Assembly: GCA_001598975.1 (NCBI GenBank)
Contig: BBXU01003265.1
Location: 1 to 16,989 of the forward strand
DNA length: 16,989 bases
Origin: Parachlorella kessleri
Taxonomy: Eukaryota > Chlorophyta > Trebouxiophyceae > Chlorellales > Chlorellaceae
Reading direction: 5' to 3'
Shown here one piece after another: positions 1 through 8,815 of this stretch. Positions within the stretch are counted from its first letter, which is position 1, and every line of letters starts with the position of its first letter. A program made the translations under genes and the position numbers. The notes under the pieces were generated by a model. The model saw only the letters and a program-made list of their open reading frames with translations, was not told the origin of the DNA and did no database searches.

Positions 1-38
1 CCACCCATCGCCACCCCCACCCACCCCCACCCCACCGT
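1..38. repeat. C-rich (CCACCC)-like simple repeat
   Basis: This is a low-complexity CCACCC/CCCCAC tract at the left edge, inside the intron that follows ABCC exon 6. Other homopolymers in the same gene's introns are G13 at 479-491, G16 at 1131-1146 and G11 at 1459-1469. All are places where assembly length may be unreliable. Confidence 0.7.
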
Positions 39-3000
39 GAAAGGGTGCAGCGACATGCAGAAGACCCAAGCCTGCAGCCGGTAGCGAGAATGCCCGGGGA
101 ACCCAAAAAAAACCAAAAAAGTCATGCAGCCCAACCCCACCTCCCTCCCACCTTGAGGTGCAGCGACATGCGGAAGAGCATGTGGAAGTACCAGTTGACG
201 GTGAGGGTCTCCACCACCGCGGCACCCGCCAGTGCGGTGGCCAGCCCCAGCCCGGCCCAGGCCGACCCACTGCAAGCAAGCAAGCCAGTAGGGTTTAGGA
301 TTGCATGGAACAAGTTGCGTCAAGGGGGACGGGCCAGGCACAGGCCCCCCCAGGCAGAGCCCCTGCAAGCAAGCAAGCCGGCGGCATGAAACCCAGAGGT
401 ATTGAGGGAATCAGAGCCGAGAGGAATGCACACGGAGCTCGTGTAACGTGTCTACGATTAGCGTGTCGCCAGCCAGGAGGGGGGGGGGGGGTCATGCCGG
501 CTGGCAGGCATGACCGCAACACAAGAGGACCTGGGTGCAGCAGCAGAAACACCCTTATCCAGAGTATGCCAGCACTTGGTGCGCCAGCCGTGCCGCCACC
601 GGTGCCACAGTCCCTGCCCCGTGCGTCCTGGCAGGACCCTGCACAGCGCAGCGCAGCACATGCTGCGGGCCACCGTACAGACTGCCAGCAGCGCCTCATC
701 CCGCCAAGGCTGCTCACCCGGCCTGGACTCAAAGATTAGCTCCAGCAGTACCGGCCAATACAAAATGACTCATGATGACAGGGTGCTCACCCGGCCTGGA
801 CGTGCTTGAGGAGCAGCTCCAGCAGCACCGGCCCCGCAAACATGACGACGTCATGAACAAGCTTGATGACGCCCGAGATGACAAATCCGCGGCGGTGGGC
901 ATGCCACATGGCCTTCCAGATCACACCCTGCAAGGGCGGGAGGGCATGGTCTTTATAACAACTTCTGTTGAGAACGCGGAAAGAAATAGTAATAATATTT
1001 CCGCATATTTATTTCTACAGGGCATGGTCTTCCTATAATATTATTTATTATCTAACTTTTGGTAATGGGAGCTGGCATGTACTGCCTATGAAAGAGAGGA
1101 CCAACAGGAGGCTGCTGCCCAGCACAGGCCGGGGGGGGGGGGGGGGTAAGTGGTGGCAGCCCCACATGTTGATTTGCCACGGTGCCAGCTGGCGGGTTGA
1201 CTGCCGGGCCCATCCATGCCATCATCATGCCCACAGACTGCTAGCCAATGTGCACAGCGGGTACCACAGTACCTGGGCCGCCCTCTGATGTCCATGCCAT
1301 CATACTGACAGACTGCCGATTTATGCACAGCAAGTACCGCGGTACCTGCGGCGCCCTTTCGCCGTCCACGGTACTGCGCAGGTGCCACATGAAGGCCTCT
1401 GCCACGCTGTGCGCGTCGTCCTCCCTGGCCACATCCCACAGGTCCTCCTGTGTTTGTAGGGGGGGGGGGCAAATTCTGAGATATATTGGACCAAACCCCT
1501 TGGGACCCACGCCGTGCGCATCGTCCTCCCTGGCCACATCCCACAGGTCCTCCTGCGGGGAGCAAATGCTGGCCTATTTTTTGACCAAACCCCTTTGGGC
1601 CCACGCTGTGCGCTTCGTCCTCCCTGGCCACATCCCACAGGTCCTCCTGCAAGGGGGCCCAGCTCTGGTCTATATTTGACCAAACCCCTTTTGGCCCACG
1701 CTGTGCGCATGCTCCTCCCTTGCCACACCCCATAGGTCCTTCCGCAAGGGGGCAAAAAGCCTTGCCCTCCCTGGCTACCTACAATCCCCCTGCCTTACGC
1801 AGCAGGCAAGTCAAATTCAGCAGGCTGTGCCCCCCGGGGAGTGTAGTATGCACGATTGGCCCAAGACTGCATGTAAGCTCCAAACACCAGCACTGCTCTA
1901 CCATACAACTTGACCCGCACGTGCTCTACCCGTGGCCTGGTAACCCATGCACCCAAGCCTGGCCCCGGCAGGTAGAGAAAGCATGATGATGCTGCCCACC
2001 TGCCCCAACATCTCCACATCGCCCAGCCAGCACCCCCTTCACACTGCCCAGTTATGGGATTCCAGGATCTGATACCCACCTGGTCCAGGGTCTTCACGTA
2101 GCCCATGCGCACCAGCGGACCCACATACAGAAACAGCAGGTGGCTGAGGAGGGAGGCGGTCTCCTCGGGGCACCACCGCCCTGCAGCAGTCCCCGTGCAG
2201 TACATGCAGTACCAGTGCAGCCGTAAGACAGCACGCAGCAGGCGGAGGCGGCCTCCTCGGGGCACCACCGCCCTCCAGCAGTACATGCAGTACCCGTGCA
2301 GTACATGAGACGGTCAGGAGGAGGCGGAGCATACTTCAGGAGCAACCATGGCCTGCCGCAGCATCCGTGCAGTCATGAGCGTGGCCTCCCAGCAGTATAG
2401 AGCATGCGCCCCGTGATGCATGCGCGGCTCCATGCACATACAACCCCGGTGCTGCATGCGTGGCTGGGCCTCCCCCAAGCTGGCCAGGTCCACCTACACC
2501 CAGAGGGCGTGGCTACCTTTTTCTCTCTCTCTCCCTCTCTGTCTCTCTCTCACCCACACACACTCTCTCTCTCCTCTGTGAACCTGTCCCACAGCCACCT
2601 CTGAAGAGACGCCTGGCTACCTCCTGCCCCGCCGAACCCCACCTCGCCCCTGACGGCACACCCCGCCTCCGCCGCAGGTCTAACCAGTTCTCATGTTGGT
2701 TTCAGGGGAGCCCCATATCCCCTAACCCACTCACCTTTAGGCCTCTGTGCCGCCGCAGGCAGACTCGCGTCACGGCCGCCGCCACCGCTGGCTGCCCCAC
2801 CCGCACCCCCACCCCCCTCTTCGCTTTCTTCGCTGGCCCGCAGCCGGGTAAAGCCGTAGGATGAGCGTGAGGTGGGCCTCAGCCAGCCTGGCAGCCACCG
2901 CTGAGCCCTGCGAGCCAGTGTGCCGCCAAGTTGACAATGGCGTTTCCGCGATCAGTGCACAACTGCTAAGACACCATGCGTTAGCGCCGCGTGGGGTTGC

Positions 3001-4041
3001 GGGGGCGTTTCCGCGACACAGCCACTTTGGGCCGTTTTCATGTCCGCGAACTTTCCGCGCTGGAGGGTTCGCGGACAAGTTGGCGGCACACTGCTGCGAG
3101 CCATACACATTTGGTGAATAGTATCATCTAGAATGCCACAACACAACCACACAAGTAACGACACTACTCAACACACGCAACTACAACTACTGGCAGCCAC
3201 CGCTGAGCCCTGCGGGCAGTTCACACAGGGCACAGCCAGCCAGGTGCTACCCGCTGGACCACACTGGTGCTACCCTACCCTACCCACTGGACCCCACTAC
3301 CCTACCCACTGGACCACGCTGGACCCCACTACCCTACCCACTGGACCATGCTGGACCACACTACCCTACCCACTGGACCACGCTGGACCACACTACCCTA
3401 CCCACTGGACCCTGATCTCACAGGCCCTGACCAGCGCGCTTTCCACGGGCACGCTGTCTCACTGCTTTACTTTGCCTAGCCGTGTTCATGGCAAAGTAGC
3501 GAGCTTAGCGCCCAGCTGTCCTTCCGGGGACGGTTCCGTTGCACAGCAGCCCTGCTGCCTACCCTCCGCCTGCCTTTCTTGCCACTGGCTAGCCCAAAGG
3601 ACACTTAGACAGCCCCACCACTGGTCATAGCTGCTGCCCTCCCCCGGTCAAGCTCAACCCCCCGCCCAATGGGCCCAGCCAGTGCACACAAGAACCCCAG
3701 CAGAGTGCCGTTTTATGTATTCAGCTGTCTTTATTGATGTATTCGGCTGTCACCCAGGTTTGTGTATTTAGGCTGTAACCCAGGCGATGCTCGTCTGCAA
3801 CCGTTCAGGCGCGTGGGTAAATGCCTCATTCCCACCTTCCTCCCTGCTTCACCAGCCACTGACAAACAAGTAAACAATCACATTCCCCACCCGCCTTGCC
3901 TCAGCCTGCAGTTTACCTGCTCCACCACCCGTTGCGCCTCGCTGCTTGCTGCCGCTCCTCCGCCTCCAAAACGAGGGCCACATCCTCAAAATCATCACCC
4001 TCTGGGCCTTCAAGGCTGAACGCCGCAGGTGTGCTCGACAT
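1..4041 (-). CDS. ABCC/MRP-type ABC transporter, N-terminal part (6 exons, continues past left edge)
   Basis: Minus-strand spliced gene assembled by hand. Exons in order of translation are 4041-3917, 2907-2735, 2180-2080, 1447-1346, 927-791 and 269-152. Phases agree at every junction and give 252 residues with no stop. The start is the first in-frame ATG at 4041-4039. Exon 1 is acidic. Exon 2 ends in a Gly-rich linker. Exon 3 (residues 101-133) has the ABCC pre-membrane signature: CPEETASLLS, then GPLVRMGYVKTL. Exon 4 starts EDLWDVAREDDAHSVAEAF, the usual ABCC linker acidic helix. Exon 5 has WKAMWHAHRRGFVISGVIKL, then an FAGPVLLELLL membrane helix, typical of the start of an ABCC transmembrane domain. 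Exon 6 adds a second helix ending VNWYFHMLFRMSLHLK. The family exports conjugates or metabolites, often across the vacuolar membrane. Nucleotide-binding domains lie outside the window, so substrate and location are unknown. Introns are 418-1009 bp and rich in partial copies of exon edges. Family call is by recognition, not by search. Confidence 0.82.
33..379. repeat. Partial copies of ABCC exon 6 edges on both sides of the exon
   Basis: The exon 6 donor side, plus-strand 149-178 (core GGTGCAGCGACATGC), is copied with a few changes at 33-64, including the donor-like CACCGTG. The acceptor side CTGCAAGCAAGCAAGCC is present at 270-286, directly next to exon 6, and exactly again at 363-379, 93 bp away. 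Diverged flanking similarity (about 240-269 against 331-362) reaches into the exon. The copies lie in introns and are not needed for the reading frame. Confidence 0.65.
709..833. repeat. Tandem copy of ABCC exon 5 donor side
   Basis: The sequence TGCTCACCCGGCCTGGAC, holding the exon 5 end and its donor, occurs at 784-801 and again at 711-728. AGCTCCAGCAGNACCGGCC follows each copy, at 815-833 and 738-756. Spacing is 73-77 bp. The intronic copy has diverged and is not required by the phase-consistent splice model, which joins exon 5 directly to exon 6. Confidence 0.65.
941..1031. repeat. AT-rich 65-bp segment between 13-bp direct repeats
   Basis: AGGGCATGGTCTT is found at 941-953 and 1019-1031. 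Between them are 65 AT-rich bases with internal inverted repeats GCGGAAA (976-982) and TTTCCGC (998-1004), and AGAAATA (982-988) and TATTTCT (1010-1016). It lies just upstream, in gene sense, of ABCC exon 5. It may be a small insertion with a target duplication or one more tandem duplication. Confidence 0.5.
1251..1360. repeat. Tandem copy of ABCC exon 4 donor side
   Basis: TGCACAGC followed by a GTACCNCNGTACCTG core and GCCC occurs at 1324-1360, spanning the exon 4 end and donor. A diverged version starts at 1251, 73 bp away. A second matching stretch, CCATGCCATCAT, recurs at about 1214 and 1291. The copy lies in the intron between exons 4 and 5. Confidence 0.6.
1417..1744 (-). repeat. Four-copy array of the ABCC exon 4 acceptor and exon start (one real, three pseudo-exon starts)
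   Basis: A 34-bp core recurs at 1417-1450, 1522-1555, 1616-1649 and 1711-1744, with spacing 105, 94 and 95 bp. On the minus strand each core reads CAG, or ATAG-like in the last, followed by the beginning of exon 4 coding EDLWDVAREDD or a diverged form. Between cores is a shared intronic stretch containing AAGGGGTTTGGTC. Only the 1417-1450 copy runs into a full exon that keeps the frame (1447-1346). The other three lie upstream in the intron and are cut off after about 45 bp of exon-like sequence. The farthest copy is the most diverged. Confidence 0.85.
2154..2282 (-). repeat. Duplicated ABCC exon 3 acceptor and exon start
   Basis: CTCCTCGGGGCACCACCGCC is at 2161-2180 and again at 2253-2272, 92 bp apart. 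The match extends both ways through GAGGCGG and CAGTACATGCAGTACC. The 2180 copy has an intact CTGCAG acceptor and leads into exon 3. The 2272 copy has CTGGAG instead, so it lacks the acceptor AG in the right place and is expected to be silent. Confidence 0.75.
2519..2580. repeat. CT-rich microsatellite
   Basis: This is a (CT)n-like tract, TCTCTCTCTC with CCC and CACACA interruptions, inside the ABCC intron between exons 2 and 3. On the minus (gene) strand it is GA-rich. Nothing coding is seen in the rest of this intron (2181-2734). Confidence 0.75.
2916..3093. mobile_element. hAT-like MITE, 178 bp, with TIRs and 8-bp target duplication
   Basis: The terminal inverted repeats are 2916-2933 (CAGTGTGCCGCCAAGTTG) and 3076-3093, whose reverse complement differs at one of 18 bases. 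A perfect 8-bp direct repeat CTGCGAGC flanks the element at 2908-2915 and 3094-3101. Eight-base target duplications and TIRs beginning CAGNG are hallmarks of the hAT superfamily. Inside are three direct TTTCCGCG copies (2943-2950, 3008-3015, 3052-3059) and an 11-bp inverted repeat TGTCCGCGAAC/GTTCGCGGACA (3041-3051, 3067-3077), the kind of subterminal motif transposases bind. There is no transposase, so it is non-autonomous. It sits in ABCC intron 1, and its target duplication contains the 3' splice site next to exon 2. Confidence 0.85.
3190..3214. repeat. Copy of ABCC exon 2 acceptor and exon start
   Basis: The 25 bases at 3190-3214 are identical to 2888-2912, which cover the beginning of exon 2 and its acceptor on the minus strand. 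The spacing of 302 bp includes the 178-bp MITE and one target copy, so before the MITE insertion the copies would have been about 116 bp apart, in line with the other exon-edge copies. The copy keeps a CAG acceptor on the minus strand, so it could act as a decoy splice site. Confidence 0.7.
3279..3412. repeat. Minisatellite, 32-bp unit, about four copies
   Basis: CCTACCCACTGGACC starts at 3279, 3301, 3333, 3365 and 3397. The last intervals are exactly 32 bp and the first is 22 bp. Units differ by single bases (CACGCT/CATGCT, CCCCACT/CCACACT). It lies within ABCC intron 1. The rest of 3102-3916 shows no coding signal on either strand. Confidence 0.85.
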
Positions 4042-4401
4042 GTGGTGGATGTGTCGGTGCCCCTCGATCGGCGGTGCCAGCAAGCTGATGGTCAGTATCA
4101 AGTGATTAACAGTTGCTACAGTGACAGCGTGTTAACCCTGTGGTCTCCACGCAGTCTTCAGCAAATGCAGTGGGGCGACCCATAACAAAACCTGGCATCG
4201 ACAGATACATTGAAACCACAGCGATGATACACCAGGAACACCCGGAATGCACTCCTGGTCACTGCGCCTGCTCCCTGCTTTGAATGGCCCCAGCTGACTT
4301 GGCGCCTCCTACAAAGGCACAAGCACCCCCTGTAAGGTCCTTCAGGTGCAATTGCCAAGAATTGTACAGGTTGCAGTCGCATTTTTAGGTGAGGAGGCGC
4401 A
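4042..4401. promoter_or_regulatory. Divergent upstream region shared by the ABCC and SR-protein genes
   Basis: These 360 bp separate the ATG of the minus-strand transporter (4041) from the ATG of the plus-strand splicing factor (4402), so both 5' leaders and any bidirectional promoter must lie here, or in a further 5' exon. No convincing TATA box or known motif is seen. The region is less GC-rich than the coding exons. The SR start context is GGCGCAATGT. The role is inferred from layout only. Confidence 0.5.
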
Positions 4402-7400
4402 ATGTCAGACTCTGAAGGGCGCCCGGTTGCTGGGGCATCGGATAGGGATGAGCCAAGGAGTGGAGGAGACGGGGCCTCGGATCAGGTGAGAATTGATATA
4501 CCAACGGCATGCAATCATGCAAGTTGTTGGGATTGCAGGCTGTACATGCGGCGCGCTAGTTAGTAGCCTGACCAACTAGTCGACCCCACTCTCTAGGCTA
4601 TATGGCGCAAGTAGGAGCGGCAGATATCTGTAAAGCGTCTCACTCTGCACGCGGTTGCCACTGGGCCCCCATCAAGCTGTTTGCTGCGCTTGCACTCATC
4701 GTGTGAAGCCTTGGCTGGCCCTGGCCCAGGCCTGCACCTCCTTTGTGGCTTGAACATCTTCTTTTTGGGGTGAAGGCTGCAGATATAGCATGTGTTTTTC
4801 ATCTATCGCATGTAACCACATCTGCAAGTACCTGTGGGATTTTGGGCTGCTGTAGGACCGAGGCCGCTCAAGGAGCCGTTCCCGCTCACGCGACCCCTCG
4901 GGCTCCCCAGCTGCCGACAGGTCTGCCGGCGGAAAGTATGACCGCAGCCGCAGCAGGTCGCCGGCAGCCATGGACGGTGCTGGTGCCGCCGCCGCTGGTG
5001 TGGAGGGAGATGAGGAGCGTGCCGCGTCGCCACGCAGCGGGTCTCCGGGCGGGCCTGGTGACGCCAACGGGCGGGAGGAGGAAGTGGGGAAGGGGGGTGG
5101 CAGGTCGCCCGACCGCTCCCGCTCCCGCTCGCCCAGCAGGCGCAGCGGGCGCAGCGCCAGCCCCCCCGAGGCGCGCACTGCGCAGCAGGTCGCGGTCGCG
5201 CTCGCGGAGCAGGCCCAGTAGGCGCAGCGCGAGCCCGCCGGCGCGACGCAGCAGGCGCGGCGGCAGCCGCAGCCGCAGCAGGGGGCGGAGGGACCGCTCC
5301 AGGTGGGTGGCGGATCTATATCATAACATGTGGGAAGTTGGTTGGTTTGCGTGTCCTTGGGGTTCCAGTTGCAAGTGGGTTGAGATTCCCAGCAGGCGCA
5401 CTAACCTCTACAGAGGTGAGGGGATCTCCGTGCTGTCGTGGTAGATGTGTCCCAGGTAAGTACGCCTGTTGTGTCCCTGCACTTGAAGGCTGGTCAGGTC
5501 TGCTCAGTGTTGTAGGCTGAACAAGACGTTGGCAAGTTCGCAGGCGTGTAGGGTTTCTCGTTGTCTCTCTACCTGTTAAGTCCTGTTGTCTTGTTGCGGT
5601 AACTTGACTTGTTGGCACCAGGTTCCTTCTCTCTCTCTTTTCTGGGACTTTTGCCCAGTCGGGGGTATTTCGGTGAGAATTTGTTTGTTGACCCTTAGTA
5701 CTGCCCCTGTAGTGTGCAGCATGCTAGAGGCTGCTGGTGCCGCACGAGGGTGAAGTTGTGCCCTTGCACGTTTGGTGTTAGCAGCTTTTTCGAACCGGGG
5801 AATCGACAGTGTCACCAAGTCGCTTGCATTGGCAGTGAAGGCAAGCCCTTACAGCACTGCCTGAGCCAGTAGGCGTGCGGCCCTGATATGGTATCTGGTA
5901 GGGTATCTGATCCAGAGATACCTGTCCCCTGCTGCAGGAGCAGGCGGAGGGACTCCCGGAGCCGCTCGCGGGACAGGAGGCGCTCGCGCAGGTGAGGGTT
6001 GCGCGCACATCTGAGGGGCAGCGAAAATGCTCGGTGCGATTTTAGTGGCATCAGATCTCAACAAAAGTTTGATCCACATGGAGGCCCGGCGTAACCTAGG
6101 AGCGGTTTAGACAGCCTCAGACCGCGCCCAAGGGTGAGGGGGGCTGGGCGGCCCCAAGGAATGCACTTGGTTGGTTTGTCTGACGGATTTCACATGAATT
6201 GGAGGGGGTCAGGCATGCTTCTGAGGCGGGGCCGAACGGTGAAGGAAAACCAAAACATATCGTCGAAGGGTGGGCGTGGTCAGTCAGGGCGGGAGGCGGG
6301 TTTGATTTGCTCAACCCGGTAGGGCACAGCACAGCTTAGTGTGTGCCCGGCAGAGGGGGGGAAGCCCTGCGGTATGCGTACAGGTAGAAAAAACAGTTTT
6401 AGGGGGAAGGGCTCATATACCATATGTGGTATGCAAAAACTGATGGGCAGGCTGTGGTGCGGTGTATCCTGATCAGATACCCTTGTCATCCCTAGCAGAG
6501 GCCAAAGCGCATCGGTGCCTGGCTGCCGTGTGCAGCAGCCCCTGCCGGGTTGTGCCAAGTCCCACAGCCCGAACCCCCCCTGGGGCCCCCTCCAAGTCCG
6601 TTGGTGTTCCACCGGGGGTGTTCCACCCACACGCCTGCCTGTGCCTGCCAGCCGGGGTCCCTAATTCAAGTTCCTCTTCCACCCCTTGCGCCAGTCACCT
6701 GGCGCTGCGTGGCCAGCGTGCCTGCCTCCCTCCCCCTCCCTCACTGCGGCGTGCCAGAGTTTTAGGGTCTCCGCCGGCCCGGAAGCCCGCCTGCTTTGTG
6801 TGCTGTGCGCTGTGCTGTGCTGCCCTTCCGCCCTGATGGGGCGGAGGTCCCTAGGTGGGCAGGTAGGTGCGGGACGACCGGAATATTCCTATATTTGCGG
6901 GGACCTGGCTTGCTGTGGGCTGGCCTTAGGGGGGATCGCGGTGGCAGGCCCCCTGTACGGTAGCAGGCAGCAGCGCCCCTGTCATCAACTCCTGTTCGTG
7001 CCCAACGTGGTGATGCCGCTAGGTGCTGGCCTGGGGTGTCTGTTGGCCCCTTGGCGCCTGCCCCACTACCCACAACGTAGATGGGGTTGTAGTTGTGAGA
7101 GCACAGCAGGGCAGGGTCATGCTTTGTCGCATGTATGCCTGCATGCTGAGCGGGCTGTCTCCCCTGCCCCCTTCCCCCCTTACTAAGCAGCCCCCGGCGG
7201 CGCCGGAGCCCCTCTCGTGACCGCTACCGCCGCAGGAGCCCCTCGCGCGACCGCTACCGAAGGTCGCCACCCAGGTGAGAAAACAATCAAACAAATAGAC
7301 AGTAATGAGATAGTACGCCTCCAACAGGCCTCAAAACCACCAAAGCTGCCCAGCTGAGCCCCACCACTGTGCCTGTGCGGCAACTTTGCCCCTTGGAGCC

Positions 7401-8815
7401 ACTTCCTCGGCTGCTGCAGGTCGCCTTGTCTCTGCGGGCGGGCTGCCCCTTTGGTCTTTTATTGTTGCTGAAGCTGGGCGTCTACATTGGTGGGGCAGTC
7501 GGCCAGCCTGCGTCTCTCCCCCTCCTCCCTCTGCTGCATGGCACCTGTCTTCCTTCGTGTCTGCCTTGTGCATGGCTAGTAGAGCGTCCTCCCGGCCGCA
7601 GCAAGGCTACCTTCGATGACAGGCAATGTGATAAGGTGGGCTTTGTCTTAAGGGTTGGTTAGCTCCATTCAGTTGATTTCTTTGCTTGGCTGCAGGGAGT
7701 CTAAGAACAAGGGGTTGCAGCTGTTCGTGGCAGGACTAAGCTTCATCATTAACGAGCGGGTGAGCCAACAGGGTGTACCCAGCCGACAAGGCATACCCTA
7801 TCTGGAGGGGAGACTCAAACAAACCGACCAAATGTCAATGTTCAGGAGGGCTGCTTCCAGTGTTGCCGCTGGAGTGGGTGAGGGTTTTAGCCTTCTCTTG
7901 ATTTGAGCCGGTGCTACCCGCAGCGAAAGATGTTCCGTACATGTGTACTTCACACCTTGGTCAACCAAGGGCCAGCCATGCTCTTCCCCAACCGAAGGAG
8001 TTCCAATACCAGTGGTAGGCCTTTCAAGTCCTTCTGAGGGGCCCGATGCAAAGCTTGCACAGCTTAATCACACAAATCTGCCCCTGCCAAGGGGCATACA
8101 TGGAAGAATGCTTGCCTTGGCATTGTGGGGCAGTTTGGTTGGGATCGACATCAGGCACAAGGCTTGGTTGTTTGGTAGCTTGCGCCACGTCAGCGACGCT
8201 GGTGTGCTGTGCTGCCTGCTGCCCTGCCACAGGACCTGGAGGACCGCTTTGCGCGCTATGGGAAGGTTAAGGAGTGCCGGGTGGTGCGCAACCCCAATAC
8301 GGGCGAGTCGCGAGGTGGGTAGCTGTCCCATTGCTGCGGTACATGTCGTGGGCATGGCATTACTGCAGCTGACAAGACTCAGAGAGAAATGCCATACCCC
8401 GCGCCGGCAGTTGGAGTGGCCGGGAGGCCCCGCGCTTGCTAAGGTGGAACCAGCTTAGAATGGGGGCGTGAGGGAAATCTGCCCCCGTTTGCTTGCTTGC
8501 GTGTTGTGGGCGCCGGGAGCACTGGAAGGTGCTGCGTGTCATGCGGTGTGGCTGCTGCTGTGCCTGCTGTGCTGTGCAGGCTTTGCGTTTGTGGTGATGT
8601 CAGACGAGGACGAGGTGGATAAGGCGATCAGGCACATGGACGGACGGGAGGTGAGGGGGAGTGTAGGGATTACAGTTGCACATAGTATGAAGGGTGGTAA
8701 GGGTGCAACCGCTGGTGCTCCCTTAACCCATGCCCCTGGCCGGTGCCCACAGGGCATCACCCGGCGCTCAAGCTACTACCAAGTGACGAGGCCTAGGTTT
8801 ACTTTTCTTAGTTAA
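4402..8815 (+). CDS. SR-type splicing factor, RS domain plus one RRM (SR45a/Tra2-like), 8 exons
   Basis: Exons are 4402-4485, 4856-5302, 5938-5991, 7191-7274, 7696-7759, 8233-8314, 8580-8650 and 8753-8815. Phases agree if one C is dropped from the C7 run at 5161-5167, giving 315 residues. Residues 1-28 are acidic (MSDSEGRPVAG start). Residues about 29-222 are an RS domain with many SRSRSRS and RRSPSRDRYRR stretches. Residues about 230-295 are an RRM, with RNP2 LFVAGL in exon 5, ERDLEDRFARYGKV across exons 5-6, and RNP1 RGFAFVVM split by intron 6. The RRM is most like plant SR45a and Tra2. Such proteins bind pre-mRNA in the nucleus and help choose splice sites. The C-terminus is odd: the spliced version ends shortly after the third helix without a clear fourth strand, whereas reading through the 102-nt intron 7 supplies a candidate strand. 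No second RS domain follows the RRM, unlike Tra2. Intron 3 (5992-7190) holds nothing recognisable. Confidence 0.82.
5161..5167 (+). other. C7 homopolymer with a one-base frameshift in the RS domain
   Basis: Upstream of this run the coding frame reads SRSRSPSRRSGRSASPP. With all seven Cs the frame then loses RS dipeptides and stops at 5219-5221. With six Cs it continues as RS-rich sequence (RSRSRSRSRPSRRSASPP and onward) to the donor at 5303. That donor has exactly the phase needed by exon 3. A homopolymer sequencing error is the simplest reading; a real indel allele is the alternative. Confidence 0.8.
5902..5922 (+). other. Hairpin next to the 3' splice site of SR-gene intron 2
   Basis: GGTATCT (5902-5908) and AGATACC (5916-5922) form a perfect 7-bp stem with a 7-base loop, ending 15 bases before exon 3 at 5938. 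A third GGTATCT is at 5890-5896, which could form the alternative partner. Regulatory meaning is speculative. Confidence 0.4.
8651..8752 (+). other. Short in-frame intron (102 nt) that can be read through
   Basis: The donor is GAG|GTGAGG and the acceptor CCCACAG|GGC, so it looks like an intron. Its length is a multiple of three and it has no stop in the RRM frame. Reading through gives REVRGSVGITVAHS directly after the third helix, where a fourth RRM strand is expected, and a protein of 349 instead of 315 residues. It may be a retained intron or simply coding sequence. Confidence 0.6.

Noticed and set aside
458..763. Possible extra ABCC exon on the minus strand with a GEQPWRDEALLAVCTVARS reading
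   Set aside because: Exons 5 and 6 join in exact phase without it. The stretch begins with a copied donor region of exon 5 and has no ABCC-like membrane pattern.
2943..3059. CRISPR-like short repeats (TTTCCGCG)
   Set aside because: The copies are too short and irregularly spaced, and all lie inside a transposon with clear TIRs and a target duplication.
2770..3108. Longer minus-strand reading frame running through the MITE into exon 2
   Set aside because: It is in a different frame from the phase-consistent exon 2. The exon 2 frame has a stop inside the MITE.
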